Source of the DNA: Lysobacter_I brunescens
GTDB taxonomy: Bacteria; Pseudomonadota; Gammaproteobacteria; Xanthomonadales; Xanthomonadaceae
Reading direction: 5' to 3'
NCBI RefSeq assembly: GCF_042677005.1
Contig: NZ_JBHTIF010000001.1
Location: forward strand, 62,001-126,000
Length of the DNA: 64,000 bases
A program made the position numbers and the translations under genes. Shown here in pieces: positions 44,240-53,571 of the stretch. How positions within the stretch are numbered: the stretch's first letter is position 1; each line of letters opens with the position of its first letter. The notes under the pieces are model-generated. The model was not told the origin of the DNA. It saw only the letters and a program-made list of their open reading frames with translations, and ran no database searches.

Positions 44240-46689
44240 CGGGCCTCGCCGCTTTTCCCGTCGGGCTTGAGGTGCCGCTGCAGGAAGCCAGCGACCCCGT
44301 CCCAGACACGTTCGACATCGTCCAGCAAATCGAACCCATGATCGCCGTTCTCGACCGTGATCAGCGTCGGCCGGCGGCCCGCGATGTTGAGCATGCGCAC
44401 CATGCGCCGCGTGTGCTCGTAATCGACGCGAAGGTCGTCGTCGCCATGCACCAGCATCAGCGCCGACTTCAGTTCGGCGTAGCGATACACGGGCGAATTG
44501 CGCCGCATGGCCTCCGCATCCTTGACCGGATCGCCGACGAAGCGCGTGAGCGCATCGCGACCAAGGCGGGTGTTGCCGCTGTCGCTGGCGGAGAAGAACA
44601 GCGGCATGTCGCTGAGGCCCGAGATCGACACCACGCAGCGATAGCGTTCCGGCCAGCGGACCGCCGAGATCAGCGCCGAGTAGCCGCCATAGCTGGAGCC
44701 GATCGCGCACATCCTCGACGCGTCGATGCGCGGGTCGCGGACGACCTCGGCCAGCACCGTATCGATGTCGTCCTCGATGGACGTGCCGTGCGCGCGCATG
44801 CCGGCATCGCGAAACGACGTGCCGAAGCCGTCGGACCCCCTGAAATTCACCTGCAGCACGGCGATCCCGAGCGACGCGATGAACTGCACCTCGCGGTCGA
44901 AGCCACGGACATCGCGCACGCCGACCGGTCCGCCGTGGGACAGCACGACCAGCGGCCACCGTCCCGGTCCCGGTCCGCGAGGCAGGGTGAGATAGGACTC
45001 GATCGTCTTGCCGTCGCGGGACGGCGTCTTCAGCACTTCCGTCGGCGAGAAGCGATGACCCGCCAGCCACGGCGCGTCCGATTCGATCATCGTGGCCTTG
45101 TTCGACGAAAGATCGACGTGATAGAGCGCTCCCGCGTCTTCGGCACCGCTCACCCAGACCAGCATGCCGCCGTTCACGGCGCGATCCGAACCCGCGATGG
45201 CCTTGCCCGGGAACAGGCGCTGCAGCGCCTCGGTCGTTCCGCTCTGTGCCTGGTCGAAATAGTCGCTCACCAGGTGGCCGTCCAGGTGGTACATCGCGCC
45301 GATCGGCTTGCGCGCACCGTCGAGGATCGGCGCGACCACGTCGACACCCGGCTTGCTGAAAAGCGTCTGGATCGTCCGCGACGCGGTGTCGAAGACGACG
45401 AGGTCGCGCTGTCCGCGCCCGTGCTCGCTCAACCCGTAGATGCGATCACCGTCGAACGACAGGCTGATCGGAAAGAACGGGGTTTCCAGGCCGAAACGCA
45501 TGACCTCGCGGAACGAGCCATCGAGCCCGTGCATGATCGCAAGCTCTTCGCCGACGCGGCTGAGGGCGACCCGCAGGCGGCCCTGGCCGTCGGCGAACCA
45601 TGCCCTGTCCTCCGCCACCCCGCGATTGATCCTGTTGCCGGGCTTGAAGCGGAATTTCGCCATCTCCTTGCGATCGCGGATGCCGAGGCGATGCACCAGC
45701 AGGCGGCCGTCGTCGTCGAAGGACGACAGCAGCATGTAGTCGGGCTGCTCGGGCAGCAGGGTGACGAACTGCGCATAGGTGAGCTGCTCGAGATGTTCGA
45801 AGGCGCGCGTGCCCGCCTCGGTCTTGCGGAAACGGAAGACGTGGATGTCCGCCGCGCTGGAGCCCGGCTGCCGCAGCGCGACGATGAAAACGTCATCGCC
45901 CGCCCAGCCCATCTCGTCGATCGGACCGTCGCCCTTCATCAGCAGCGTGGATTCGCCGCCCGGCAGTTCCACGAGGTGGTATTCGGTCCCGGCGTCGGTG
46001 TTCAGCACCTTGACCAGCATGTCGCCGCGAGGATTCAGGTCCGCGGCGGACATGCGCTCCCTGCGCCACAGGGCGCGCGCAGGCAGCGGCAACGGCCCGG
46101 GCTTCGGGGGGTTCAACGCATAGGCCAGTTCCGAATGCGGCTTGCCGACGGCGCGCTGCGCCTCGCGATAGAACGCGGGAAAGGCATCCGGGTAGATCCC
46201 CGCATAGCGGAAAGCGAGGCGTTCGCCCAGGCCCGGATAGTTCGAGTCCAGCCAGTCCATCGCCTGCACGCTGCGATTGGAGAACTGCAGCCGTGGCGCT
46301 TCGGACAGGATTCCGCGGACGATCAGGTCGCCCGGGTAGTTCAGCGTGCCGGCTTCGACCTTGAACCGGGTGCCCGGCTTGTCGATGAACGCGTAGCGCA
46401 GGCCGTACCGGGACGTCAGCCGGGCCCATTCGTATTCGCCCGCAGGCAGGACGTAGAGCTTGGGCGTGGCGCCGGGCGGCGCGGAATCGATGACCGCGGA
46501 ATGGATCAACCGACCTTCCTGCCGGAAGCGGATGTCGGACAGCCGCGAGTCGGTGTCGATCACGATGATGACGAGCCCTTCGCCCGGCCCGACCTCGGGC
46601 ACCTGCCCAGGCGGCACCTCCCGGACCTTCGCCTGCACGGCGAACACGACCATCCAGCCCACGATCAAACCGCAGATCCAGCGCATCAT
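44236..46689 (-). CDS. Secreted S9 (prolyl oligopeptidase) family peptidase, paralogue 2
   Basis: 817 residues, about half identical by eye to its neighbour and co-linear with it. A signal anchor (WICGLIVGWMVVFAVQA) precedes the same N-terminal domain (REVPPGQVPEVGPGEGLVII), a propeller, and the hydrolase domain. Predicted triad: Ser666 in GSSYGGYSA, Asp752 in VHGDDDLRV, His784 in NGDHGF. It is the upstream, first-translated member of the tandem pair. GAGGGGG lies just before the two adjacent ATGs. The duplication is probably old, since gaps and substitutions are spread throughout. Confidence 0.87.
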   Translation of the reverse strand: MMRWICGLIVGWMVVFAVQAKVREVPPGQVPEVGPGEGLVIIVIDTDSRLSDIRFRQEGRLIHSAVIDSAPPGATPKLYVLPAGEYEWARLTSRYGLRYAFIDKPGTRFKVEAGTLNYPGDLIVRGILSEAPRLQFSNRSVQAMDWLDSNYPGLGERLAFRYAGIYPDAFPAFYREAQRAVGKPHSELAYALNPPKPGPLPLPARALWRRERMSAADLNPRGDMLVKVLNTDAGTEYHLVELPGGESTLLMKGDGPIDEMGWAGDDVFIVALRQPGSSAADIHVFRFRKTEAGTRAFEHLEQLTYAQFVTLLPEQPDYMLLSSFDDDGRLLVHRLGIRDRKEMAKFRFKPGNRINRGVAEDRAWFADGQGRLRVALSRVGEELAIMHGLDGSFREVMRFGLETPFFPISLSFDGDRIYGLSEHGRGQRDLVVFDTASRTIQTLFSKPGVDVVAPILDGARKPIGAMYHLDGHLVSDYFDQAQSGTTEALQRLFPGKAIAGSDRAVNGGMLVWVSGAEDAGALYHVDLSSNKATMIESDAPWLAGHRFSPTEVLKTPSRDGKTIESYLTLPRGPGPGRWPLVVLSHGGPVGVRDVRGFDREVQFIASLGIAVLQVNFRGSDGFGTSFRDAGMRAHGTSIEDDIDTVLAEVVRDPRIDASRMCAIGSSYGGYSALISAVRWPERYRCVVSISGLSDMPLFFSASDSGNTRLGRDALTRFVGDPVKDAEAMRRNSPVYRYAELKSALMLVHGDDDLRVDYEHTRRMVRMLNIAGRRPTLITVENGDHGFDLLDDVERVWDGVAGFLQRHLKPDGKSGEAR

Positions 46690-46725
46690 TCCCCCTCTCG
46701 CATCAAGGACGCATCACCGCACACC

Positions 46726-46992
46726 TCACCGCAACTGGCTGTCCTTGCTGCCACGCCGGTTGTAGCCGCTGAAGGCGCCGGCTTCGCGATCCTGCGCGTC
46801 CTGGCAGCTCACGCACAGGCGCACGCCGGGGACAGCCTTGCGCCGGGCTTCCGGGATCTCGGCATCGCATTCCTCGCAGCGTTCCAGCCCGGGCCCTTGG
46901 GCGAGCTGCCGCCGCACGCGCTCGATGCCGTCCTTGATGGTCGCGTCGATCTGGTCCTGCACCGCGCCGTCGCCGGCCCATCCGGTCGCCAT
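46726..46992 (-). CDS. DksA/TraR-type C4 zinc-finger protein (YbiI-like)
   Basis: 88 residues. Four cysteines form the zinc site: C39 and C42 in RCEECDAEIPEARRKAVPG, C60 and C63 in LCVSCQDAQD. The N-terminal helix (VQDQIDATIKDGIERVRRQL) is shorter than in DksA and lacks the Asp-rich coiled-coil tip, so a DksA-like effect on RNA polymerase is uncertain. A GGAGG site precedes the ATG. It lies upstream of the S9 pair on the same strand, 37 bp away. Confidence 0.88.
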   Translation of the reverse strand: MATGWAGDGAVQDQIDATIKDGIERVRRQLAQGPGLERCEECDAEIPEARRKAVPGVRLCVSCQDAQDREAGAFSGYNRRGSKDSQLR

Positions 46993-47050
46993 GGTCGCCT
47001 CCGCCGAGTGTTCACGTACCGGCCGATCATACGCCGGGCGCCGGCGCGAC

Positions 47051-47599
47051 TCAGCCCCGCGCGCGCATCCGCACCCGGGGGCGCAGGGTCACGCTCAGGG
47101 TGTCGCTCATCAGCTGCACTTCCTCGTCCTGGATCATCGCGGTCAGGCGCATGCCGCGCTGGACGTGGGCCAGCATCTCGTCGATGGCCTTTGGGTCGAG
47201 GTCGAGCACGGTGAGGTTCTCGAAGCGCGCCAGTCCCGCAGCGTTCTTGTTCCACCAGACCTCGGCAGCGTTGCCGCCGTAGTTGACCACCACCACCTTG
47301 CGCGCGCGGGCGCAGGCCTTGCGGACGCGGCTTTCGTCGGGCTGGCCCAGGTCGATCCACAGCAGGATGTCGCCGACGTAATCGCGCTGCCAGAGGTCCG
47401 GCTCGCTTTCGTCGCTGAGCCCGCGACCGAATTCCAGTCGTTCGTCGGCATGCAGCGCGAACGCCAGCAGCCGCACCAGCAGCCGGATGTCGGTTTCCGA
47501 CGGGTGCTGGGCCAGCGTCAGGTTGTGCTGCGCGTAGTAGTGCCGGTCCATGTCGCTGACCTGCAGCTCGACCTTGACCACGGTGGATTTGGGCGACAT
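47051..47599 (-). CDS. YaeQ family protein
   Basis: 182 residues. It begins MSPKSTVVKVELQVSDMDRH, then YYAQHNLTLAQHPSETDIRL, which is the conserved YaeQ start, and continues with LARFENLTVLDLDPKAIDEM. YaeQ has a PD-(D/E)XK nuclease-like fold but its biological role is not settled; in Salmonella it was tied to suppression of RfaH loss. It lies 59 bp upstream of the DksA-type gene and diverges from Sua5, with TACACT about 27 bp upstream as a possible -10. Confidence 0.9.
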   Translation of the reverse strand: MSPKSTVVKVELQVSDMDRHYYAQHNLTLAQHPSETDIRLLVRLLAFALHADERLEFGRGLSDESEPDLWQRDYVGDILLWIDLGQPDESRVRKACARARKVVVVNYGGNAAEVWWNKNAAGLARFENLTVLDLDPKAIDEMLAHVQRGMRLTAMIQDEEVQLMSDTLSVTLRPRVRMRARG

Positions 47600-47654
47600 G
47601 CCGGCGACTCGGGAAAAGGGCGCCGAGTGTAGCCCGCTTTGCTACCCTGCCGGG

Positions 47655-48674
47655 ATGTCGCAGACCCCTGAAATCCGCCGCCTCGACACGCGCCGGCTCG
47701 ATCCCGACCGCCCGGAAGACCTCGACGCCGCCGTCGCCCTGCTCCGCGCCGGCAGGCTGGTCGCCGTGCCCACCGAGACCGTGTACGGCCTGGCCGCCGA
47801 CGCCCGCAGCCCGGAGGCCGTGCGCGGCATCTTCGCGGCCAAGGGCCGGCCCTCGAACCATCCGCTGATCGTCCACCTGCCGGATGCGTCGCATCTGTCG
47901 CGCTGGGCCGTGGACATCCCCGACGCCGCCTGGCGGCTCGCCGAGGCGTTCTGGCCCGGCCCACTCACCCTGCTCCTGCCGAAGGCGCCCGATGTGCCCG
48001 GCGAAGTCACCGGCGGCCGCCCCAGCATCGGTCTGCGCGTGCCCGCGCACCCGGTGATGCACGCCCTGCTCGTGCGCCTCGACGGCGGGCTGGCAGCGCC
48101 GTCGGCGAATCCCTACCAGCGCCTGAGTCCGACCAGCGCCGACCAGGTGCTGGCCGGGCTGTCGGGACGCATCGATGCGGTGCTCGATGGCGGTGCGTGC
48201 GAGGTCGGACTGGAATCGACCATCGTCGATCTGACCGGCTGCGCCACCGGCGAGCCGCCACGCATCGTGCGCGCCGGACCGATCACGCGCGCGCAGCTCG
48301 AAGCCGCGCTCGGCATGCCGGTCGACTTTCCCGGGCAGCACACGGTCGCCGTACCCGGCAACGTCGCGGTGCATTACCGCCCCGGCACGCCGCTGCGCAT
48401 GTTCGACACCGCCACGCTGCGCGCGCAGCTCGACGCCCTGCCCGACGACGCCCGCATCGCGCTGGCGCACACCAGCGACGATCTGCCCGCATCGCGCGGC
48501 GTGATCGCCACACTGCGCCTGCCTGCCGACAAACCCGGTTTCGCCCGCGCGCTCTACGCCACGCTGCACGCCCTCGATCGCGCCGGCGCCGACGCGATCT
48601 GGCTGGAACGCCCGCCCGAAGGCGAGGACTGGCGCGACGTGCACGACCGCCTGTCGCGCGCAGTCAGCGGCTGA
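47655..48674 (+). CDS. Threonylcarbamoyl-AMP synthase (Sua5 type)
   Basis: 339 residues. It makes threonylcarbamoyl-AMP from threonine, bicarbonate and ATP for the t6A37 modification of ANN-decoding tRNAs. The YrdC domain (about 15-215) shows PTETVYGLAADARS, IFAAKGRPSNHPLIVHL, WPGPLTLLL, APSANPYQRLSPTSA and GGACEVGLESTIVDL. The extra C-terminal domain of about 110 residues, joined by a linker with VHYRPGTPLRMF, marks the longer Sua5 type rather than the single-domain TsaC. The start at 47655 is the first ATG of the conserved part. Confidence 0.95.
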   Translation: MSQTPEIRRLDTRRLDPDRPEDLDAAVALLRAGRLVAVPTETVYGLAADARSPEAVRGIFAAKGRPSNHPLIVHLPDASHLSRWAVDIPDAAWRLAEAFWPGPLTLLLPKAPDVPGEVTGGRPSIGLRVPAHPVMHALLVRLDGGLAAPSANPYQRLSPTSADQVLAGLSGRIDAVLDGGACEVGLESTIVDLTGCATGEPPRIVRAGPITRAQLEAALGMPVDFPGQHTVAVPGNVAVHYRPGTPLRMFDTATLRAQLDALPDDARIALAHTSDDLPASRGVIATLRLPADKPGFARALYATLHALDRAGADAIWLERPPEGEDWRDVHDRLSRAVSG

Positions 48675-48696
48675 ATCCACAGGGCGTCGATCACGC

Positions 48697-50370
48697 TCAG
48701 CCCTGCAGCGCGCGCATCACGTTCGGCATGATCCAGCCGCTGCCGAACCCCGGCGGCTGCTTCAGGCGACGGCGCAGGTTCTCGCTGACCCGATGGCGGA
48801 CCAGCGGCGTGATCCGGAACTGGCGCGGTACCTGCCGCGACTGCAGCTCGGCGCGCTGCGCGGCCAGCGACTTCGCTGCGGACGGGAAGCCGAGATCGAT
48901 GAACGGCGAGGCGAAGATCTCCGTCCGGTTCGCGGCATCGCCCGCGCTGGTGCGACTGTAGAACGGCAGGAAACGCCCGGCGACGCTGGTCAGCCCCTGG
49001 TAGTCGCCGACGAACAGGCCGTTGGCGACCGGCGCCAGCGTCATCTCGAACGGTTCGGCGACGCGCGCCTCGGTCCAGGTCGCGCCCCGGTCGAACGAAC
49101 GCGCCAGCCAGTAGTCGGTGGGCAGGCCGGTCGCGACGGTATTGCTGCGGAAGTCGTAGTAGCTCACGCCGAGCACGCCGTCGCGGGTGACGTGCACGCT
49201 CGGGGTGAACGCAGGCACGCTCGGCGCGGCGTTCACGCGCGTAGGCGCCGACCAGCTCAGGCCTCCGTCGCTGGAACGCGAGATCGCGATCGCGTCGATC
49301 GCGCCGGCGCTGAAGCGCGAATCCTGCCAGGCGATGTAGACGTCGCCATCGGGCGCGGCGGCGATCGACGGCACGATCGAACCGTCGCGGATCGCCGCGC
49401 CGGTCTCCGGATGCCGCGTGCCGATCGCGAGCAGGTCGGACACGTAGATCGGCCCGGACCACGTGGCGCCTCGATCGAGCGAGCGCAGCACGCCGACGCG
49501 TGCGCGCTGCGGCGCGCCGAGCGGATAGTCGATCTGCGTGAAGAGGTTGAGCAGCACGCCGCCGGAGAGCACCACGACCTGGTTCGCGATGGTCTGCGCG
49601 CGCGTGCCCGGGTCGAAGATCACGCGCGCGCCTTCCCAACTGGCGCCGCCGTTGGTGGTGCGGGTGAAGACGGTCGGCCCGGTGTTGTTGGCGTCGACCA
49701 GGCGATCCCAGGTCGCATAGACGTAGTTCGCGTCGAACGGATCGGCGGTCATCGCGTTCTTGTCGTTGAACGCACCGGCGCCGTCGACGATCAGCGTGAC
49801 GGGATTGCTCCAGCTCAACCCATGGTCGAACGACCGGCTGGCGAGCATCGCGCTGGTCGCGCCGCTGACCGACAGCGACATCGCATGGACCACGCCGTTC
49901 GGCGAATACGATACCCACGGATCCGACGCGCGCTCGTAGTTGCCGCCGTTCATCACCGTGCCGCCGCCGCAGCGCGAGAACGGCAGCGCGGTGCGTTGCC
50001 ACGAACGTCCGCCGTCGAAGCTGGTGGCGGCGACCAGGCCGCGCGCGGCGCCGTTCGACCAGCGATCCTGCTGCCAGGCACCGACGAGGATGCTCGGGTT
50101 CGCCGGATTCACCGTGACGTAGGGTTCGACTTCGGCGTTGACGTACAGCGTGCCGCTGGGCGTGACTCCGTCGCAGCCGGCCGTGAACGGCGTGGGCCCG
50201 GACGCGAGGCTCTGCGCCGAGGTCAGACGCGTCGCGGGCAGCGGGCCACCGGTGATGCGCGGACGGTCCGCCTGCGCGAGGGCGATGGATGCCGTGATCG
50301 CAAGCGAGAGCGCAAGCGCCATGCGCAGCGAGCTGCAGGATGCCGAGGATGCCGCCGACTCGATGGCCAT
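48697..50370 (-). CDS. Secreted sialidase-like protein with Asp-box (BNR) repeats
   Basis: 557 residues with signal peptide (MALALSLAITASIALA). At least six Asp-boxes of the form S-x-D-x-G-x-T/S-W are visible: SFDGGRSW, SFDHGLSW, a TNGGASW variant, SLDRGATW, SSDGGLSW and SFDRGATW. They place the protein in the six-bladed propeller family that includes sialidases and many glycan-binding or hydrolytic proteins. The catalytic Arg triad of true sialidases is not recognisable here. The start at 50370 has GGAGGCGAC before it; the ATG seven codons upstream lacks a ribosome site. Its stop lies 23 bp from the convergent Sua5 stop. Confidence 0.75.
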   Translation of the reverse strand: MAIESAASSASCSSLRMALALSLAITASIALAQADRPRITGGPLPATRLTSAQSLASGPTPFTAGCDGVTPSGTLYVNAEVEPYVTVNPANPSILVGAWQQDRWSNGAARGLVAATSFDGGRSWQRTALPFSRCGGGTVMNGGNYERASDPWVSYSPNGVVHAMSLSVSGATSAMLASRSFDHGLSWSNPVTLIVDGAGAFNDKNAMTADPFDANYVYATWDRLVDANNTGPTVFTRTTNGGASWEGARVIFDPGTRAQTIANQVVVLSGGVLLNLFTQIDYPLGAPQRARVGVLRSLDRGATWSGPIYVSDLLAIGTRHPETGAAIRDGSIVPSIAAAPDGDVYIAWQDSRFSAGAIDAIAISRSSDGGLSWSAPTRVNAAPSVPAFTPSVHVTRDGVLGVSYYDFRSNTVATGLPTDYWLARSFDRGATWTEARVAEPFEMTLAPVANGLFVGDYQGLTSVAGRFLPFYSRTSAGDAANRTEIFASPFIDLGFPSAAKSLAAQRAELQSRQVPRQFRITPLVRHRVSENLRRRLKQPPGFGSGWIMPNVMRALQG

Positions 50371-50471
50371 GTCGCCTCCGGAAATTCGCATCGAACGCAG
50401 TCGACGCGGCTGCAGTCTGCGCCTCGCGGGACGCAGGCGCATCGACCGGATCGGACCCGCGCCGCGGCGGA

Positions 50472-50855
50472 TCACTCCCGGTCGAAGTTGATCCGCACGT
50501 CCTTGACCGTGCTCGACACCAGCACGATTGTGAAGCCACGGAAGAAATGCCGCTTCACCAGCACGTCTTCGCCATCGTCCAGCTCGGCATCGACCCACTT
50601 GCCCGCCTGGCGGTCGATCGCGGTCTTCACCTTGCGCGCGACCCGGTTCTCGCCGTCGTTGCGCTCGATCACCGCCACCACCCGCACCGGCGGCTGCCCT
50701 GCCGGGACGATCTCGAACACCATCTCCCCTGCCGATTCCGCCGCACCGCTGAATTGCAGGCGCCACTTGTTCGAATTCGCGGCCGACGCGACGGCCGCGA
50801 GCGCTGACAGGCCAAGCACGATCCCGCATCGCAGCAGCAAGGACACCTTCTTCAT
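50472..50855 (-). CDS. Small secreted protein of unknown function
   Basis: 127 residues with a signal peptide (LLLRCGIVLGLSALAAVASA). The mature part is a short beta-rich domain (WRLQFSGAAESAGEMVFEIV, then VRVVAVIERNDGENRVARKV) with no cysteine pair or enzyme motif. No family recognised. The start at 50855 (MKKVSLLLRC) is clear by its basic signal start; the longer ORF runs antisense to the S9 paralogue 3 stop region. It lies between that peptidase and the BNR gene, both on the same strand, at 79 and 101 bp. Confidence 0.65.
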   Translation of the reverse strand: MKKVSLLLRCGIVLGLSALAAVASAANSNKWRLQFSGAAESAGEMVFEIVPAGQPPVRVVAVIERNDGENRVARKVKTAIDRQAGKWVDAELDDGEDVLVKRHFFRGFTIVLVSSTVKDVRINFDRE

Positions 50856-50934
50856 TCGAACACCGGGGACGAGAGCGGACAGGGCGCCAGTCTGCCGCAA
50901 AGCAGGCCACCTTCCCTGAATCCGCCGGCCACGT

Positions 50935-53484
50935 TCAGCCCCCGGGCGCCGCAGGTGTGGCGCCTGGCGCGGGCACGACGGGCGCAGCCACGGCAGGCGC
51001 GGCCGTCGGGGACACGTCGTCCAGATGCTTGCGCAGGAAACCGGCGATGCCGGTCCAGGCCGTTTCGAGCGCCGCCTTGCCATCGATCCCGTGGCCTTCG
51101 TCCGGAAACGCGAGCACCACGGGCGGGCGCCCATCCAGCTTCAGCATGCGGACCAGGCGACGCGCGTGCTCGAAATCGACGCGCAGATCCTCGCGGCCGT
51201 GCACCACCATGACCGGCAGCGTGAGCTTGCGATACTGGTACAGCGGCGAAGCATCCATGAACGCCTGCGTCCGCTCGCGGGGATCGCCCATCAGCTGGAT
51301 CATCACCTTGCGTCCGGCCTGGCTGCGCACGGCGTCGCTCGCCGTGAAGAACAGCAGGCGATCGCTGAGTCCGGCGATCGACACAGCGCAACGGAAGCGA
51401 TCCGGCCAGCGCACGGCGGAGATCAGCGCAGAGTACCCACCGTAACTGCTCCCGAGGATGCACATCCGGGAAGCATCGATGGGATGGCGCGCGACCACGT
51501 CCCGGATCGCGGCGTCGATATCGTCTTCGATCCCGGCACCGTACTCGCCATGTCCCGCTTCGCGGAACAGTCGCCCGTAGCCTTCGGAGCCACGGAAATT
51601 GACCTGTAGCACGGCATAGCCCAGCGATGCGATGAACTGCACCTCGGGGTCGAAGTGCAGGCGATCGGCCACGCCGATCGGGCCGCCGTGCGGCATCACC
51701 ACGAGCGGCCGCTTGCCTTCGCCCGGCGGCAGCGTCAGGAAGGCTTCGATCTGCATGCCGTCCCGGCTCTTCACCGTGAAACTCTTCCCCGCCACCATCC
51801 TGCGCGCCGCGAGCCCGGGGTAGAAATCGTCGACCAGCTCCGCGTGCTTGCGGTCCAGGTCGACGTAGAACAGCTTGGGCGGCGAATCGCTGGCATCGAC
51901 CCAGACCAGGAACTTGCGATTGTCCCGGCTGCGATTGACCGGGACCACGAGCTTGCCGGGGAAGGCGGCGCTCAATCTCGCATCTAGTGCCGCATGCCCG
52001 GGATCGAAGTACTCGCTCGTGAGCCGGCCACCCTGGTAATACCTCACGCCGATGGGCCGCCTGTCGGGCCCGAAGATCGGCGAATGGACATCCGAACCGG
52101 GGCGCGTGAACACCGTTTCCGTGATCCGCCCCTGCGCGGGATCGAAGACGACCAGATCGCGCTGCCCCCGACCTTCATCGCTCAGCCCATAGATGAGATC
52201 GCCGTCGAAGGACAGCATCACCGGCGTGAATTCGTTGTCGGCCCCGAGGCGCAGCACTTCGCGGAAGGTGGCGCCCTCGCCGTGCATCAGCACGATGTCG
52301 TCGCCGCGCACCGCGAGCGCGGCACGCAGGCGTTCATGGCCATCCGCGAACCACAGGCGATCGTCGACCACGCCCTTGTTCAGTCGCTGGGTAGAACTGG
52401 TGCGACGGAAGGCGCGCAGGGATTCCTGATTGTCCAGGCGCAACGCGTGGACCATCAGTTTCCCGGTACGGTCGTAATCCTGGAAGAGAACATGGTTCGG
52501 CTTGTCGGGCGTATCGTCGACAATGTTGCCGGCGGGCCCGGCGAGATGGACGACCTTGCGATCCCCGCCCGGCTGCATGCCGACCCGGAAGATGTGCAGC
52601 GATTCCATGCCGTTGCCGGCGATGCCCGCCATGAGCACGCCCTCGCTTTCCCATCGCACGGTGCCGAACGCCAGCGGTGCCGTGAAGATGCGTTCGACCG
52701 TGCCCGAGACCACGTCGACCAGATCCAGTCCGACGCCGCCGGATTCGAGGCGGACTTCCATCGCGATCAGCGTGCCGTCCGGGCTGAGCGCGAAATCGCG
52801 CGTCTGCGACCTGCGCCACATGTCCGCCGCAGGGATCGGCAGCACGCCCGGCATCGGAGGCTCCAGGCCCTTGTCGAGATCGTCGGGGACGCGCTCCAGG
52901 CGGGCGAGCGCCGCGCGATAGAAGTCAGGGAACGGATCCGGGAACATGCCGCTGTAGGCGAACCCGTAGCGCTCAAGCGATGCGGGGTGCGTTTTCGCGA
53001 GCCAGTCGAGCAGGGGCAACGATCGATTGGCGATATGGACGGAGATCGATCTGCCCGCGGGCGCGCGGAAAACGGCATCGCCCGCGTAGCCCAGCACGCC
53101 GGGCTTGACCTCGAAGCGGTATTCGCGGTCCTTGCTCAGGTCGATGTAACGGTAGGAATGCCAGCCGCGATCGAACGTGATCTTCGTCCAGCGATAGGTT
53201 CCCGCAGGCACGGCGTAGAGCTTGATCGTGCGTCCTGCCTGCAGCTTCGGGATGAAGCCCGGGGAGAACGCACGGTCGACGCGCTCGAACCTTGCGCCGT
53301 CGATGTAGAAATCCGAGTCGAACACGATCGCGAGCAAGCCTTCGCCCGGCCCGAGCTCGGGCGCTTCACCCGGCTCGATCTCCCGCATCGCCAGCACATC
53401 GAAAGCCAGCGCCCACAGCAGCAGCGCTGCAATCAGGCGCCATGCGCGCGACGCGCGCGGCCCGCCCGTGTTCTCCACACCCAT
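50935..53484 (-). CDS. Secreted S9 (prolyl oligopeptidase) family peptidase, paralogue 3
   Basis: 849 residues. Signal segment LIAALLLWALAFDVLA, then the shared N-terminal domain (REIEPGEAPELGPGEGLLAI), a propeller (about 220-590) and the catalytic domain. Predicted triad: Ser680 in GSSYGGYSA, Asp766 in VHGREDLRV, His798 in DEGHGI. It shares the domain order of the tandem pair 4 kb away but has diverged more and has an Ala/Pro-rich C-terminal tail (about 822-849). The start MGVENTGG has no strong ribosome site; an inner start is possible but would damage the signal region. Genes between it and the tandem pair are unrelated. Confidence 0.87.
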   Translation of the reverse strand: MGVENTGGPRASRAWRLIAALLLWALAFDVLAMREIEPGEAPELGPGEGLLAIVFDSDFYIDGARFERVDRAFSPGFIPKLQAGRTIKLYAVPAGTYRWTKITFDRGWHSYRYIDLSKDREYRFEVKPGVLGYAGDAVFRAPAGRSISVHIANRSLPLLDWLAKTHPASLERYGFAYSGMFPDPFPDFYRAALARLERVPDDLDKGLEPPMPGVLPIPAADMWRRSQTRDFALSPDGTLIAMEVRLESGGVGLDLVDVVSGTVERIFTAPLAFGTVRWESEGVLMAGIAGNGMESLHIFRVGMQPGGDRKVVHLAGPAGNIVDDTPDKPNHVLFQDYDRTGKLMVHALRLDNQESLRAFRRTSSTQRLNKGVVDDRLWFADGHERLRAALAVRGDDIVLMHGEGATFREVLRLGADNEFTPVMLSFDGDLIYGLSDEGRGQRDLVVFDPAQGRITETVFTRPGSDVHSPIFGPDRRPIGVRYYQGGRLTSEYFDPGHAALDARLSAAFPGKLVVPVNRSRDNRKFLVWVDASDSPPKLFYVDLDRKHAELVDDFYPGLAARRMVAGKSFTVKSRDGMQIEAFLTLPPGEGKRPLVVMPHGGPIGVADRLHFDPEVQFIASLGYAVLQVNFRGSEGYGRLFREAGHGEYGAGIEDDIDAAIRDVVARHPIDASRMCILGSSYGGYSALISAVRWPDRFRCAVSIAGLSDRLLFFTASDAVRSQAGRKVMIQLMGDPRERTQAFMDASPLYQYRKLTLPVMVVHGREDLRVDFEHARRLVRMLKLDGRPPVVLAFPDEGHGIDGKAALETAWTGIAGFLRKHLDDVSPTAAPAVAAPVVPAPGATPAAPGG

Positions 53485-53571
53485 GCCCCACCCCTCACGT
53501 TGCCAGCGCGCGGTTGCTCGCTACCGCGCGGCTCGGCGGACATGATGACATCCCGGCCCGGGCCGGAACCG

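Noticed and set aside
43969..47214. Plus-strand open frame of 1081 codons opposite the tandem S9 peptidases
   Set aside because: Same shadow composition; the minus strand has complete catalytic triads and signal peptides across the same stretch.
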